64,000 nt of DNA from Methylobacterium mesophilicum SR1.6/6. Lineage in GTDB: Bacteria; Pseudomonadota; Alphaproteobacteria; Rhizobiales; Beijerinckiaceae. This document shows, in pieces, positions 9,242 through 17,867 of the stretch. The stretch is taken from assembly GCF_000364445.2 (NCBI RefSeq), contig NZ_CP043538.1, positions 4,669,447-4,733,446 on the forward strand. Reading direction: 5' to 3'. Numbering within the stretch: the first letter of the stretch is position 1; every line of letters begins with the position of its first letter. The notes beneath the pieces are model-generated. The model made no database searches and was not told the DNA's origin. It saw only the letters and a list, made by a program, of their open reading frames with translations. The position numbers and the translations under genes are program-made.

Positions 9242-10114
9242 TCAGTTGAACAGCGAGCCCACGCCACCCTGCACGCGGCCGAGACCGGCGCGCGCGACGG
9301 AATTGTTGGGATCGATCGTCGAGGCGCGCTGGTAATTCTCCAGCGCTTCCTTGCGCTGGCCCGACTTCTCGTAGGCCAAGCCGCGATACGCCCACGACGT
9401 GGCGTCCTTGTTGTTGACGTTGAGGGCGGCGTTGTAGTCCTCGATCGCCTTCGGATACTGGTTCGTGGCGATGAGACTCTGGCCGCGGGCCGCGTAGGGC
9501 GCGGACACGAACGGGTTGCGGTCGATGGCGGCGTCGAAATCGGCGATCGCCTGCGTGTCCTGACCCTGCTTCTGCCGCACGAGGCCGCGGGCATGGTAGG
9601 CCTCGGCCGATTCGGGCATCAGCCGGATCGCGACGTTGAGGTCGTTGAGCGCCTGGTCGAGGCTGCCCTGGGCGCGCTCGACGTTGGCGCGGCCGATATA
9701 GGCCGGACCGTAATTCGGATCGATCTGGATCGCCTTGCTGAAATCCTGCAGGGCCGGGCCGTCGCGGCCGACCTGACGGCTGGCGAGCGCCCGGTTGTTG
9801 AAGGCCGAGGCTGAGTTCGGGTCGATCTGAATCGCCTTGGTGAAGTCCGCGATGGCGTCGTTGAACTGGCCCGCCCGGGCGTAGGCGGCGCCGCGGGTGT
9901 TGTAGGCCGCCGCGTCGTTCGGGTTGCGCTGCACGACCTCGGTCAGCGACGCGATGTTGACGTTCGTGGCGCCGGTGGTGTCGGTCTCCAGCACCGCGTA
10001 TTGCCGCGGGCCGGCGGCGCTCCCGACGGTCTCGCAGCCGGCCAGGGCCGCGGCCGAGAGCGCGGCCGCGCCGATCAGTGCCGACTTCCGTGCCAGCCCG
10101 TTACGTACGATCAT
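9242..10114 (-). CDS. TPR-repeat lipoprotein
   Basis: A 290-residue lipoprotein made almost entirely of tetratricopeptide repeats, expected to scaffold protein-protein contacts in the periplasm. The N terminus has a signal sequence ending in the lipobox LAGC (AAALAGCETVG). From about residue 50 there are six to seven repeats of 34 residues, with the canonical AYNTRGAAYARAGQFNDAI pattern and PNDA/PNSA/PNYG turns. It resembles NlpI-like lipoproteins in architecture. The start at 10114 puts the charged region just before the hydrophobic core; an earlier in-frame start at 10207 adds 31 non-conserved residues. No operon partner is obvious. Confidence 0.88.
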   Translation of the reverse strand: MIVRNGLARKSALIGAAALSAAALAGCETVGSAAGPRQYAVLETDTTGATNVNIASLTEVVQRNPNDAAAYNTRGAAYARAGQFNDAIADFTKAIQIDPNSASAFNNRALASRQVGRDGPALQDFSKAIQIDPNYGPAYIGRANVERAQGSLDQALNDLNVAIRLMPESAEAYHARGLVRQKQGQDTQAIADFDAAIDRNPFVSAPYAARGQSLIATNQYPKAIEDYNAALNVNNKDATSWAYRGLAYEKSGQRKEALENYQRASTIDPNNSVARAGLGRVQGGVGSLFN

Positions 10115-10466
10115 CGCCCCACTCTCCCCGAGGCGCGGCGCGCTCCGCGCAGCCCACCCCGCCCTCTCAGTTCCCGTCTCCTGCACCGCGCCGCGCGGCC
10201 GGAACACCCGATGGGGGCACGGTCGCGCATCACGGTGAAGGCCGGCTTAAGAAGCGCCGCGTCGCGATCCGGTCCGCCGCCCGTGCCGGCCCGAGGCCGG
10301 CAGCGCGGGGAGAATCGACCGACCGCATTCGGCACCGGCCACGGCTTGGTGGAAGCGGCGGGATGTGGCGAAGGTATGGCTCGACGGCGCCCCGGCACCG
10401 GGTTCGCGCCGCCCGCCCTTGCGCGGGGCCGCAGGTGTGTTCCCGAAGCCGCAGAAACCGGCCCGG
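10115..10466. other. Intergenic region without a recognisable gene
   Basis: These 352 bases hold the upstream region of the TPR lipoprotein gene and the downstream end of purK. A GC-rich hairpin is possible around GCCGGCCCGAGGCCGGC near 10286-10302. No coding or RNA gene is supported. Confidence 0.5.
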
Positions 10467-11573
10467 TCAGACCCCCAGCCGGGTCACGTGCCCCATCTTG
10501 CGGCCGGGCCGGGCCTCGCCCTTGCCGTAGAGGTGCAGATGGGCGCCGGGCTCGGCCAGAAGCGCGTACCAATCGTCGGCCTGGGCGCCGATCAGGTTGC
10601 GCATCTCCACCGGCAGGCCGCCGGTCCGGGCCGGGTCGCCGAGTGGCCAGCCGCAGACGGCGCGGACATGCTGGGCGAATTGCGAGGTCAGCGCCCCCTC
10701 GATGGTCCAGTGGCCGGAATTGTGGACCCGCGGCGCGATCTCGTTGACCACGAGGTGCTCCGCCCCATCCGTGCGCACTAGGAACATCTCCACGGCGAGC
10801 ACGCCGACATAGTCCAGCGCGTCGGCGATGCGCTCGGCGATGTCGAGGGCCGCGCGCCCGGTCTCCGGCGTCAGGCCCGGCGCCGGCACCCGGGTCAGGG
10901 CCAGGATGTGGTCGCGGTGCTCGTTCTCGCAGAGGTCGAAGGCCGCGAAGCTGCCGTCGCGGGCGCGGGCGCCCACCACCGAGACCTCGCGCTCGAAGGG
11001 CACGAATCCCTCCAGGATCAGCGGCGCGCCGCCGAACTCGGCGAACAGCGCGTTGCGGTCGCCCTCGGCCCGCTCGCGCAGGATGCGCTGGCCCTTGCCG
11101 TCGTAGCCGAAGCGGCGGGTCTTGAGCACCGCGGGCAGACCGATCACCTCGATCGCGCGGTCGAGGTCGTCGGGCGTGTCCACCGCCCGGAACGGCGCCG
11201 TGGGGATGCCGAGCCCGTTGATGAACTCCTTCTCGGACAGGCGGTCCTGCGTCGTGGAGAGCGCCCGCGCGTTCGGGTGCAGGGGCGCGTGCCGGGCCAG
11301 GATGTCGGCCGTGGCGTGCGGGATGTTCTCGAACTCGTAGGTGACGACGTCGACGCTGCGCGCGAACGCCGCCAGCGCTTCGGCATCGTCGTAGGCCGCG
11401 CAGGTGGTGCGGGCGGCCACGTCGAAGGCGGGGCTGTCCCGATCGGGTGCGTAGACGTGCACCTTGAGGCCGTAATTGGCCGCCGCCAGCGCGATCATGC
11501 GCCCGAGCTGCCCGCCGCCGACGATGCCGAGGGTGGAGCCGGGGCCGAGGATCCTGTCCGTCACGCGAGACAC
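10467..11573 (-). CDS. purK: 5-(carboxyamino)imidazole ribonucleotide synthase
   Basis: PurK is an ATP-grasp enzyme that carboxylates aminoimidazole ribonucleotide to N5-CAIR in de novo purine synthesis. The 368-residue product opens with STLGIVGGGQLGRMIALAA, a diagnostic N-terminal motif. The ATP-grasp centre follows (VLKTRRFGYDGKGQ), then FVPFEREVSVVGAR, and the C-terminal VNEIAPRVHNSGHWTIEG. The start codon is GTG at 11571-11573; no ATG is available nearby. It follows purE by 7 bases on the same strand, the usual purE-purK operon order. Confidence 0.95.
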   Translation of the reverse strand: MSRVTDRILGPGSTLGIVGGGQLGRMIALAAANYGLKVHVYAPDRDSPAFDVAARTTCAAYDDAEALAAFARSVDVVTYEFENIPHATADILARHAPLHPNARALSTTQDRLSEKEFINGLGIPTAPFRAVDTPDDLDRAIEVIGLPAVLKTRRFGYDGKGQRILRERAEGDRNALFAEFGGAPLILEGFVPFEREVSVVGARARDGSFAAFDLCENEHRDHILALTRVPAPGLTPETGRAALDIAERIADALDYVGVLAVEMFLVRTDGAEHLVVNEIAPRVHNSGHWTIEGALTSQFAQHVRAVCGWPLGDPARTGGLPVEMRNLIGAQADDWYALLAEPGAHLHLYGKGEARPGRKMGHVTRLGV

Positions 11574-11580
11574 TCGTTTG

Positions 11581-12078
11581 TCACGATTGTGCTTCCGTCT
11601 CCGGGCGCTCGGCCACCGACGCGGTCTGGGCCGCGCGCCACGCGTCGAGGCGCTCCGCCAGCTGCGGATCGGAGAGCGCCAGAACCGCCGCGGCCAGCAG
11701 AGCGGCGTTGACCGCTCCGGCCCGGCCGATCGCCAGCGTCCCCACCGGGATGCCCGCCGGCATCTGCACGATGGACAGCAGGCTGTCCTGTCCGGACAGG
11801 GCCTTCGATTCCACCGGCACGCCGAAGACCGGCAGGCGCGTCATCGCCGCCGCCATGCCGGGCAGGTGCGCAGCGCCGCCCGCGCCGGCGATCACGACCT
11901 TGAGACCGGCCGCGACCGCGCCCTTGGCGAAGGCCACGAGGCGGTCCGGCGTGCGGTGGGCCGAGACGATGCGCGCGTCGTAGGGCACGCCCAGCGCGTC
12001 GAGCGTCTCGGCGGCATGCCGCATGGTCGCCCAATCGGACTGGCTGCCCATGATGATCGCGACCGGAGGCGACGCCAT
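11581..12078 (-). CDS. purE: 5-(carboxyamino)imidazole ribonucleotide mutase
   Basis: PurE converts N5-CAIR to CAIR in purine biosynthesis. The 165-residue product carries the class I signature [12 protein letters not shown] near its N terminus, the SAHRTP motif with the catalytic His ([11 protein letters not shown]), and [11 protein letters not shown]. The C-terminal [12 protein letters not shown] segment matches the octamer interface helix. The ATG at 12078 fits the family; an upstream ATG at 12129 adds 17 basic residues and is not favoured. It is the first gene of a purEK pair. Confidence 0.95.
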   Translation of the reverse strand: MASPPVAIIMGSQSDWATMRHAAETLDALGVPYDARIVSAHRTPDRLVAFAKGAVAAGLKVVIAGAGGAAHLPGMAAAMTRLPVFGVPVESKALSGQDSLLSIVQMPAGIPVGTLAIGRAGAVNAALLAAAVLALSDPQLAERLDAWRAAQTASVAERPETEAQS

Positions 12079-12156
12079 CGTTGATCCCGGCAAAAGACGG
12101 CGCTTACAGGCGGCGCGGGCCCGCGGCAAGGCGATGCCCGGAGGCGTCCACCGGCA

Positions 12157-12375
12157 TCAGGCGATGATGTCGGGGGTGAGCGCGTCCTCGATGTGGAAGA
12201 TGCGGTCGCGCAGCGTCAGCTTGCGCTTCTTCAGCCGCTGGATCTGGAGCTGGTCCCCCGCGACGCTGCGCTCCAGCGCCTCGATGGCGCTGTCGAGGTC
12301 GCGGTGCTCCTCGCGCAGCCGCGCCAGCTCGCCGAGGAGGTCGGCCTGCGCATTCTCACCCGACTCGTCCGCCAT
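12157..12375 (-). CDS. YdcH family (DUF465) protein
   Basis: A 72-residue protein of the DUF465/YdcH family, small helical proteins of unknown function frequent in proteobacteria. It has a central LREEHRDLDSAIEALE helix followed by LQIQRLKKRKLTLRDRI, the family signature, with strong coiled-coil character. An in-frame ATG at 12417 would lengthen the protein by 14 residues. It is divergent from a second YdcH protein 173 bases away. Confidence 0.82.
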   Translation of the reverse strand: MADESGENAQADLLGELARLREEHRDLDSAIEALERSVAGDQLQIQRLKKRKLTLRDRIFHIEDALTPDIIA

Positions 12376-12548
12376 CGTCACCTGCGGGACCAAGGATCGC
12401 TCATCGCCGGAGAGCATGCGTCACGCCCTCCCGCCGGACAAGCGGGCCCGGCAAGCATTCACCAAGCTTGACCGGAGAAAACGCTTCAACTGCTGTGGCA
12501 TCCTGTGTCAGTCTCGGCGGGTCGAAACGATGACAGGAGATTCGACTC

Positions 12549-12731
12549 ATGTCGCTGCAGACGCATCTGAGCCAACTCGCCCGGAAGCACGAAGCCCTCG
12601 AGCGCGAGATTCAGGAAGCGATCCACAGGCCATCGGCAAACGACCTCCACATCGCCGAGCTGAAGCGACGGAAACTCCTTCTCAAGGACGAGATGAACCG
12701 GCTCCAGGCGGGCAACGACACGCTGCACTGA
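12549..12731 (+). CDS. YdcH family (DUF465) protein, second copy
   Basis: A 60-residue DUF465/YdcH protein: LARKHEALEREIQEAI followed by IAELKRRKLLLKDEMNRL, closely parallel in layout to the neighbour at 12157-12375. Both have an acidic/basic coiled-coil and no enzymatic motif. The ATG at 12549 is preceded by GGAGATTCGACTC, an acceptable ribosome-binding site. A strong intrinsic terminator follows the stop codon. Confidence 0.85.
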   Translation: MSLQTHLSQLARKHEALEREIQEAIHRPSANDLHIAELKRRKLLLKDEMNRLQAGNDTLH

Positions 12732-12772
12732 GCCGTCCGACGTCCAGACCGACAGCAGATCCAGGCTGACAG

Positions 12773-12806
12773 CCGCCGCATCGGGAGCCCCGGTGCGGCG
12801 GTTTTT
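12773..12806 (+). terminator. Rho-independent terminator after the small YdcH gene
   Basis: CCGCCGCATCGGG at 12773-12785 pairs with CCCGGTGCGGCGG at 12789-12801 (13 bp with one T-G wobble, 3-base loop) and is followed at once by TTTTT. It lies 42 bases after the YdcH stop. Confidence 0.85.
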
Positions 12807-12949
12807 GTTGTGGTCCACCCGCCGCGCCGGCGGCACTCCCGTCCCCGTCGGGATCCGCCTTCGGGCACGGACCGGCCTCGCCCCCGCGCGAGAATGCGCT
12901 AATCTGCCCGTCGCCGCCGGAGAGCGGCCCGCGGGGAAACGCCGAACCG

Positions 12950-14878
12950 ATGACCACCGCCAGCCTTCCGGGCCGCTATCCCGAGCTCTACGACGCGGCC
13001 CGCCGCGACCCGGACGCCTTCTGGCTGGACGCGGCCCGGGCGATCGACTGGACGCGGGCGCCCGGCCAGGCCTTCGCGCCGGATTCCGGTCCCTACGGCC
13101 GCTGGTTCCCGGACGGGTCGCTCAATGCGTGTCACAACGCGGTCGACCGCCACGCCGACGGGGCGCGGGCGGAGCAGGTGGCGATCCGCTACGACTCGCC
13201 CGTCACCGGCACGAAGCGCGCCGTCACCTACCGGGCGCTGCGCGATGAAGTGTCGACGCTGGCCGCCGTGCTGGCCGGCCTCGGCGTCGGCAAGGGCGAC
13301 CGGGTCATCCTCTACATGCCGATGGTGCCCGAGGCCCTGTTCGGCATGCTCGCCTGCGCCCGGCTCGGCGCGGTCCATTCCGTAGTGTTCGGCGGCTTCG
13401 CGGCGAACGAGCTGGCGGTGCGGATCGAGGATGCGGCGCCCAAGGTGGTGCTCGCCGCCTCCTGCGGCATCGAGCCGAACCGCGTGGTCGCCTACAAGCC
13501 TCTCCTCGACGCGGCGCTCGCCGCCTCGCGCCACAAGCCCGACGCGTGCCTGATCCTGCAGCGGCCGCAATGCGCCGCGGCGCTCGTGCCGGAGCGGGAC
13601 CGCGACTGGGCCGAGGCGGTCGCGGCCGCCCGGGCGGCGGGGCAGGGCACGGCCTGCGTGCCGGTCGCCGCCACCGATCCGCTCTACATCCTGTACACCT
13701 CCGGGACGACCGGGAAGCCGAAAGGCGTGGTCCGCGACACGGGCGGCTACCTCGTCGCCCTCGCGTGGTCGATGCCGAACCTCTACGGCGTGCAGCCCGG
13801 CGAGACCTATTTCTGCGCCTCCGACATCGGCTGGGTCGTGGGCCATTCCTACATCGTCTACGCGCCGCTCCTGCACGGTTGCACCACCGTCCTCTACGAG
13901 GGCAAGCCGGTCGGAACGCCCGATGCCGGCGCCTTCTGGCGGGTCGTCGCCGAGTACGGGGTGGTCTGCCTGTTCACCGCGCCGACGGCCCTGCGGGCGA
14001 TCAAGAAGGAGGATTCCAAGGGCGCCCGGATCGCCGACTACGACCTCTCCGCCTTCCGCAGCCTGTTCCTGGCCGGCGAGCGCGCCGATCCGGACTCGGT
14101 GGCCTGGGCCGAGCGGGTGCTGAACCGGCCGGTCATCGACCATTGGTGGCAGACCGAGACCGGTTGGCCGATCGCCGGCAACCCGATGGGGCTCGGCCTC
14201 CTGCCGGTGAAGCACGGCAGCACCTGCGTGCCGATGCCGGGCTACCGGGTCGAGGTGCTGGACGAGGGCGGCAAGCCCGTCCCGGCCGGCACGATGGGCA
14301 CCATCGCGATTCGCCTGCCCCTGCCCCCCGGCTGCCTGCCGACCCTCTGGGGCTCGGACGAGCGGATGCGGTCGAGCTACCTCGCCACCTTCCCGGGCTA
14401 CTACGACACGTCCGACGCCGGAGTGATCGACGCGGACGGCTACATCACGGTCCTGGGGCGGACCGACGACATCATCAACGTCGCGGGCCACCGCCTCTCC
14501 ACCGGCGGCATGGAAGCGGTGCTGTCGAGCCACCCGGACGTGGCCGAGTGCGCGGTGATCGGCATCCGCGACGCCCTGAAGGGCGAGGTGCCCTGCGGCT
14601 TCGTGGTGCTCAAGGCCGGTGTCGACCGGCCGACCGGCGATATCGAGCGCGAACTCGTCGCCAAGGTGCGCGACGAGATCGGACCGGTGGCGGCGTTCAA
14701 GCTCGCGCTCACCGTGCCGCGGCTGCCCAAGACCCGCTCGGGCAAGATCCTGCGGGCCACCATGAAGCGCATCGCCGACGACGAGCCCTGGACGATGCCG
14801 GCGACCATCGACGACGCCGCAGCCCTCGACGAGATCGGCGAGAGCCTCAAGGGGCGGGGGATCGGCGCAGCGCCCTGA
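12950..14878 (+). CDS. prpE: Propionyl-CoA synthetase (AMP-forming acyl-CoA ligase)
   Basis: This AMP-forming ligase activates propionate (and probably acetate or related short acids) to the CoA thioester. The 642-residue product has the phosphate-binding loop YTSGTTGKPKG at about residues 249-259 and the acetyl-CoA-synthetase-type HWWQTETGWPI. It also has the PrpE/ACSS3-like block FLAGERADPDSVAWAERVL, and a C-terminal TRSGKILRATMK with the adenylation lysine near residue 599, a site often controlled by lysine acetylation. Because propionyl-CoA enters the ethylmalonyl-CoA/methylmalonyl-CoA pathway, it fits with ccr and ecm in this window. Single gene, no prp operon partners. Confidence 0.9.
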   Translation: MTTASLPGRYPELYDAARRDPDAFWLDAARAIDWTRAPGQAFAPDSGPYGRWFPDGSLNACHNAVDRHADGARAEQVAIRYDSPVTGTKRAVTYRALRDEVSTLAAVLAGLGVGKGDRVILYMPMVPEALFGMLACARLGAVHSVVFGGFAANELAVRIEDAAPKVVLAASCGIEPNRVVAYKPLLDAALAASRHKPDACLILQRPQCAAALVPERDRDWAEAVAAARAAGQGTACVPVAATDPLYILYTSGTTGKPKGVVRDTGGYLVALAWSMPNLYGVQPGETYFCASDIGWVVGHSYIVYAPLLHGCTTVLYEGKPVGTPDAGAFWRVVAEYGVVCLFTAPTALRAIKKEDSKGARIADYDLSAFRSLFLAGERADPDSVAWAERVLNRPVIDHWWQTETGWPIAGNPMGLGLLPVKHGSTCVPMPGYRVEVLDEGGKPVPAGTMGTIAIRLPLPPGCLPTLWGSDERMRSSYLATFPGYYDTSDAGVIDADGYITVLGRTDDIINVAGHRLSTGGMEAVLSSHPDVAECAVIGIRDALKGEVPCGFVVLKAGVDRPTGDIERELVAKVRDEIGPVAAFKLALTVPRLPKTRSGKILRATMKRIADDEPWTMPATIDDAAALDEIGESLKGRGIGAAP

Positions 14879-15168
14879 ACAGCGCACCGCGTCCCGCTGA
14901 CGCCGCTCACAACCGGCCGCCCGCTCCCGGACAGGCGGAGCGACAGCGGAACTGATCCGGGCTCCGGCGCGGGAAGCGCCGCGCAGTCGGCTCCGGGCGA
15001 TCTGCACGGACGCTTCGCGCCGTCGTGCGCCGTCGTGCGCCGGATCCCGGGCCGCGTCCCGCAGACTTTCCGTGCGCCCGGGACAGGGCGGCGCGCGAAC
15101 GGCCCTTGCGTTCGACATTCCCATCACCATCTGCAGACCATCCAACGGGATGGTCTGGAGCGTCTGGG

Positions 15169-15588
15169 ATGACCGACAACGTGCGCGACCTCCGGTCCAA
15201 GGTGCCGGACAGCGAGAAGATCACGATCAATCTCGGCTTCGTCGATCTCGGGCGCGTGGACCTGATGGTCCGCGACGGCTTCTACGCCAACCGGACCGAC
15301 TTCATCCGCACGGCCGTGCGCAACCAGCTGGACCGCCAGGAGGAGGCCGTCCGGCAATCGGTGGCGCGGCGCCAGCTCCGCCTCGGGCTGTCGCACTACT
15401 CGCGGGCGGAGCTGGAGGCGGCCCGGGATGCCGGCACGCCGCTGCACATCCAGGTCCTCGGCCTCGCCACGATCGCCGCCGACGTCACCCCGGAGCTGGC
15501 GCGGGCCGCCATCGCCTCCGTGGAGGTGCTGGGGGCCTTCCAGGCAAGTCCCGCCGTCAAGGCCGCTCTGGCCGACCGCACCGTCTGA
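15169..15588 (+). CDS. Ribbon-helix-helix (CopG-like) protein
   Basis: A 139-residue protein with an N-terminal ribbon-helix-helix-type segment: EKITINLGFVDLGRVDLMV then GFYANRTDFIRTAVRNQLD, matching the beta strand and two helices of CopG/MetJ-type DNA-binding proteins. The C-terminal half (AARDAGTPLHIQVLGLATIA) is of unknown role and could be an oligomerisation or ligand domain. It lies 56 bases upstream of the depolymerase-type esterase and probably forms an operon with it, so autoregulation or regulation of polymer turnover is plausible. The start at 15169 (GGGATGACC) is preferred over a longer in-frame opening at 15025, whose extra residues are low-complexity. Confidence 0.7.
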   Translation: MTDNVRDLRSKVPDSEKITINLGFVDLGRVDLMVRDGFYANRTDFIRTAVRNQLDRQEEAVRQSVARRQLRLGLSHYSRAELEAARDAGTPLHIQVLGLATIAADVTPELARAAIASVEVLGAFQASPAVKAALADRTV

Positions 15589-15644
15589 TCAATCCGCGCG
15601 CCGGCCGCGCCATCCGCCCCGACGCCCTTGCACAAGGATTCCCC

Positions 15645-16928
15645 ATGTTCCGCTTTCCCCACATCGACCCGTCGAAGCTCGACCTCTCCGCGCTCGGGAT
15701 GCCGCACCTCGATCCGCGCACCTTCGCGGCGGCGCAGAAGGCACGGGGGGCCGGAGCAGGCGACCGCGCGGCCGGGATGCGGGACGCGATGGCGCGGTTC
15801 CGTCAGGCGCAGGAAGCTGCCTTCACGCGGTGGACCGAGGCGCGTCGCAGCAGTGGCGGTCGGTCGGAGACCGGCGGCCACGATGGACCGACCCTCGACA
15901 TGGAGGCGCCGAGGGCGGCCGGCGGCGCCTGGACGGCGCCGGGCCGGGACGACGGTCCCGACGCGGCGACCCCGGACAGCGGAGCACCGGACCTGTCGGC
16001 GATGATGCGCGCCCTGCGGACGCATCTGCCGAAGACCGCTCCGGCGCGGCGCGCGACCGTTGCGGTCCCGCCCGGGGCGCGGTTCGAGGAGCGGGTGTTT
16101 TCGAACGCGGCCGGCAGCCGGCGCTACAAGGTCTACGTGCCGAGCGGCGACCGGGGCCCTGGCCAGCCCGTCGTCGTGATGCTGCACGGCTGCACGCAGA
16201 ACCCCGACGATTTCGCCGCCGGCACGCGGATGAATGCCCTCGCCGAGGAGCAGGGCTTCCTGGTCGCCTACCCGGAGCAGCCGCAATCGGCGCATGTACA
16301 GCGCTGCTGGAACTGGTACGCGGCCGATGATCAGGTTCGCGAGGGTGGCGAGCCGGCGCTGATCGCCGGGATCGCCCGGGCAGTCGTCGCGGACTTCTCC
16401 GCCGATCCCGGCCGGGTCTACGCGGCCGGGCTCTCGGCCGGCGGCGCGGCGGCGGCGATCCTGGCGGCGACCTATCCGGACCTGTTCGCAGCCGTCGGCG
16501 TCCATTCCGGGCTGGCCTGCGGGGCGGCCCGGGACCTGCCCGGCGCCTTCGCGGCCATGAAGGGGCAGGGCGCGGCGCCGGAGCGGAACCGGCGGGCGGT
16601 CCCGACCATCGTGTTCCACGGCGACGGCGATCGCACCGTGCATCCCGTCAACGGCGACCGGGTCGCGGCCCAGGCCGCGCCGGACTCGGGCCTCGCCGAG
16701 ACGGTCACCCGGGGCACGAGCCCGGGCGGCATGGCCTATACCCGGACAGTCCGCGCGGACGCGTTGGGCCGGCCGGTGCTGGAGCAGTGGGTCCTGCACG
16801 GGGCCGGGCACGCGTGGTCGGGCGGAGACCCGGAAGGCTCCTACACCGATCCCCGCGGCCCGGACGCCAGCCGCGCGCTGATCGACTTCTTCCTGGCGCA
16901 GGGAGCGGCTCCGGCGACAGAAGCCTGA
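15645..16928 (+). CDS. PHB depolymerase family esterase
   Basis: A 427-residue alpha/beta-hydrolase of the esterase PHB-depolymerase (LpqC/feruloyl esterase-like) family. The catalytic domain starts near residue 145 and contains the oxyanion region VVVMLHGCTQNPDDF, the nucleophile in GLSAGGAAAA (Ser264), HGDGDRTVHPVNG with the acid near residues 327-329, and GAGHAWSGG with His389. The first 120 residues are unusual: two repeats of an HIDPSKLDLSALG / HLDPRTFAAAQ pattern and a helical, charged stretch reminiscent of polymer-associated or phasin-like segments. No signal peptide is present, so it probably acts on intracellular polymer granules or a soluble ester. The RHH gene lies just upstream. 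Confidence 0.85.
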   Translation: MFRFPHIDPSKLDLSALGMPHLDPRTFAAAQKARGAGAGDRAAGMRDAMARFRQAQEAAFTRWTEARRSSGGRSETGGHDGPTLDMEAPRAAGGAWTAPGRDDGPDAATPDSGAPDLSAMMRALRTHLPKTAPARRATVAVPPGARFEERVFSNAAGSRRYKVYVPSGDRGPGQPVVVMLHGCTQNPDDFAAGTRMNALAEEQGFLVAYPEQPQSAHVQRCWNWYAADDQVREGGEPALIAGIARAVVADFSADPGRVYAAGLSAGGAAAAILAATYPDLFAAVGVHSGLACGAARDLPGAFAAMKGQGAAPERNRRAVPTIVFHGDGDRTVHPVNGDRVAAQAAPDSGLAETVTRGTSPGGMAYTRTVRADALGRPVLEQWVLHGAGHAWSGGDPEGSYTDPRGPDASRALIDFFLAQGAAPATEA

Positions 16929-17021
16929 GGGTGTGAAAGCAGGATGGGCGGCAATGCGGCCCGCGCGGTGCACGACGAAACCCCGCGGGACGACATTCCG
17001 GTAAATCCCATCCTGACACCG

Positions 17022-17100
17022 CATCCTGAGGTGACCGCATCAGCGGGCCTCGGAGGAGGGCTCCTTCGAGGCCTGCGCTGCGCTCCGGCACCTCAGGATG
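17022..17100. repeat. Dispersed palindromic element, copy A
   Basis: CATCCTGAGGTG at 17022-17033 and CACCTCAGGATG at 17089-17100 form a perfect 12-bp inverted repeat around about 55 bases that include CAGCGGGCCTCGGAGG and GCTGCGCTCC. Related copies with the same arms and internal words occur at 45165-45276 and, degenerate and inverted, at 31204-31310. It lies between the esterase and PLA2-like genes. Confidence 0.75.
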
Positions 17101-17198
17101 AGGGCGGGGGTTGGATGGCCCGCCCCACCTGGTTCCTGGCTCGTGTCGTGGACCGTGAGGGGCCACGCCGCCGCCATCAGGACGATGTCAGGCCCTGC

Positions 17199-17669
17199 TC
17201 ACTCCGCATCCGGCTCGTCGGTATCCTCGTCCATGTCGGCGGGGGCCGACCGGTCGAGGGCCGGTGCGTAACCTCCCGGCGCCGGGTTCGTCGTCACCGA
17301 AGCCGGCATGCTCTGCGCATCGGGCTCGGAGGGGATCAGGGTCGCGGTGGCGGCCACGAGGCCGGCCAGCGAACGGACGTTCCGGGGCTGGCGCGGGTCG
17401 CGCGAGATCTGCTCGGCTTCCCGCTGCAGGCGCAGGTTGCAGGCTTGGGAGGGCAGGCCGCCCTGCGGCGTGCAGGCGTCGTGGCGGGCGCAGGCCGCGT
17501 CGAGGGCGTCGATCGGCGGCAGTGGGGCGTTGTTGCCCGGCCCACAGTAATTGCCGTGGATCAGCATCTTGGGCCCGCCAAAGGCGGCGGGCTGCGCGTG
17601 GGACGGTGCCGCGAAAGCGGCACAGCCGGCGGCGAGAAGGAACGGGGCGGCCAGTCTCGTGAGCATCAT
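17199..17669 (-). CDS. Secreted phospholipase A2-like protein
   Basis: A 156-residue exported protein with a clear signal peptide (LTRLAAPFLLAAGCAAFAAP). After it comes YCGPGNNAPLPPIDALDAAC and then ARHDAC, matching the secretory phospholipase A2 pattern: a calcium-loop-like CGPGN followed by CxxHDxC (Cys60, His63, Asp64, Cys66). In known PLA2s the His-Asp pair is catalytic and calcium-binding. The glycine-rich calcium loop here is short, so activity is not certain. The C-terminal 60 residues contain a hydrophobic segment (VRSLAGLVAATATLIP) and are low-complexity. The start at 17669 follows a GAGG Shine-Dalgarno by 5 bases. No family member is adjacent. Confidence 0.6.
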   Translation of the reverse strand: MMLTRLAAPFLLAAGCAAFAAPSHAQPAAFGGPKMLIHGNYCGPGNNAPLPPIDALDAACARHDACTPQGGLPSQACNLRLQREAEQISRDPRQPRNVRSLAGLVAATATLIPSEPDAQSMPASVTTNPAPGGYAPALDRSAPADMDEDTDEPDAE

Positions 17670-17867
17670 CAGGACCTCGGGCGATCTCACCCCCTCAGGT
17701 GGTTCGCGTCGGATGCCGCGATGCGGCGACAGCGCGAAAAACGGCCGGCTGCCACCGCAAGTTCCCGCGCCGCGATCGCAGGGCTGACCTGCCGCACGTC
17801 ACGGCCGGGGAGGCTGGCGGGCCGGACGATCCTGCGCCAGAGTGGCGGCAGCATGCCGGAGCCGTCC

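Noticed and set aside
12899..15145. Large minus-strand open frame opposite prpE
   Set aside because: An Arg/Gly/His-rich shadow frame of the acyl-CoA synthetase gene with no motif.
16944..17867. N-terminal extension of the Old Yellow Enzyme gene to 684 residues
   Set aside because: The extension runs through a palindromic repeat and the antisense of the PLA2-like gene; the enzyme family starts near MTSPNTARLFEPMTL.
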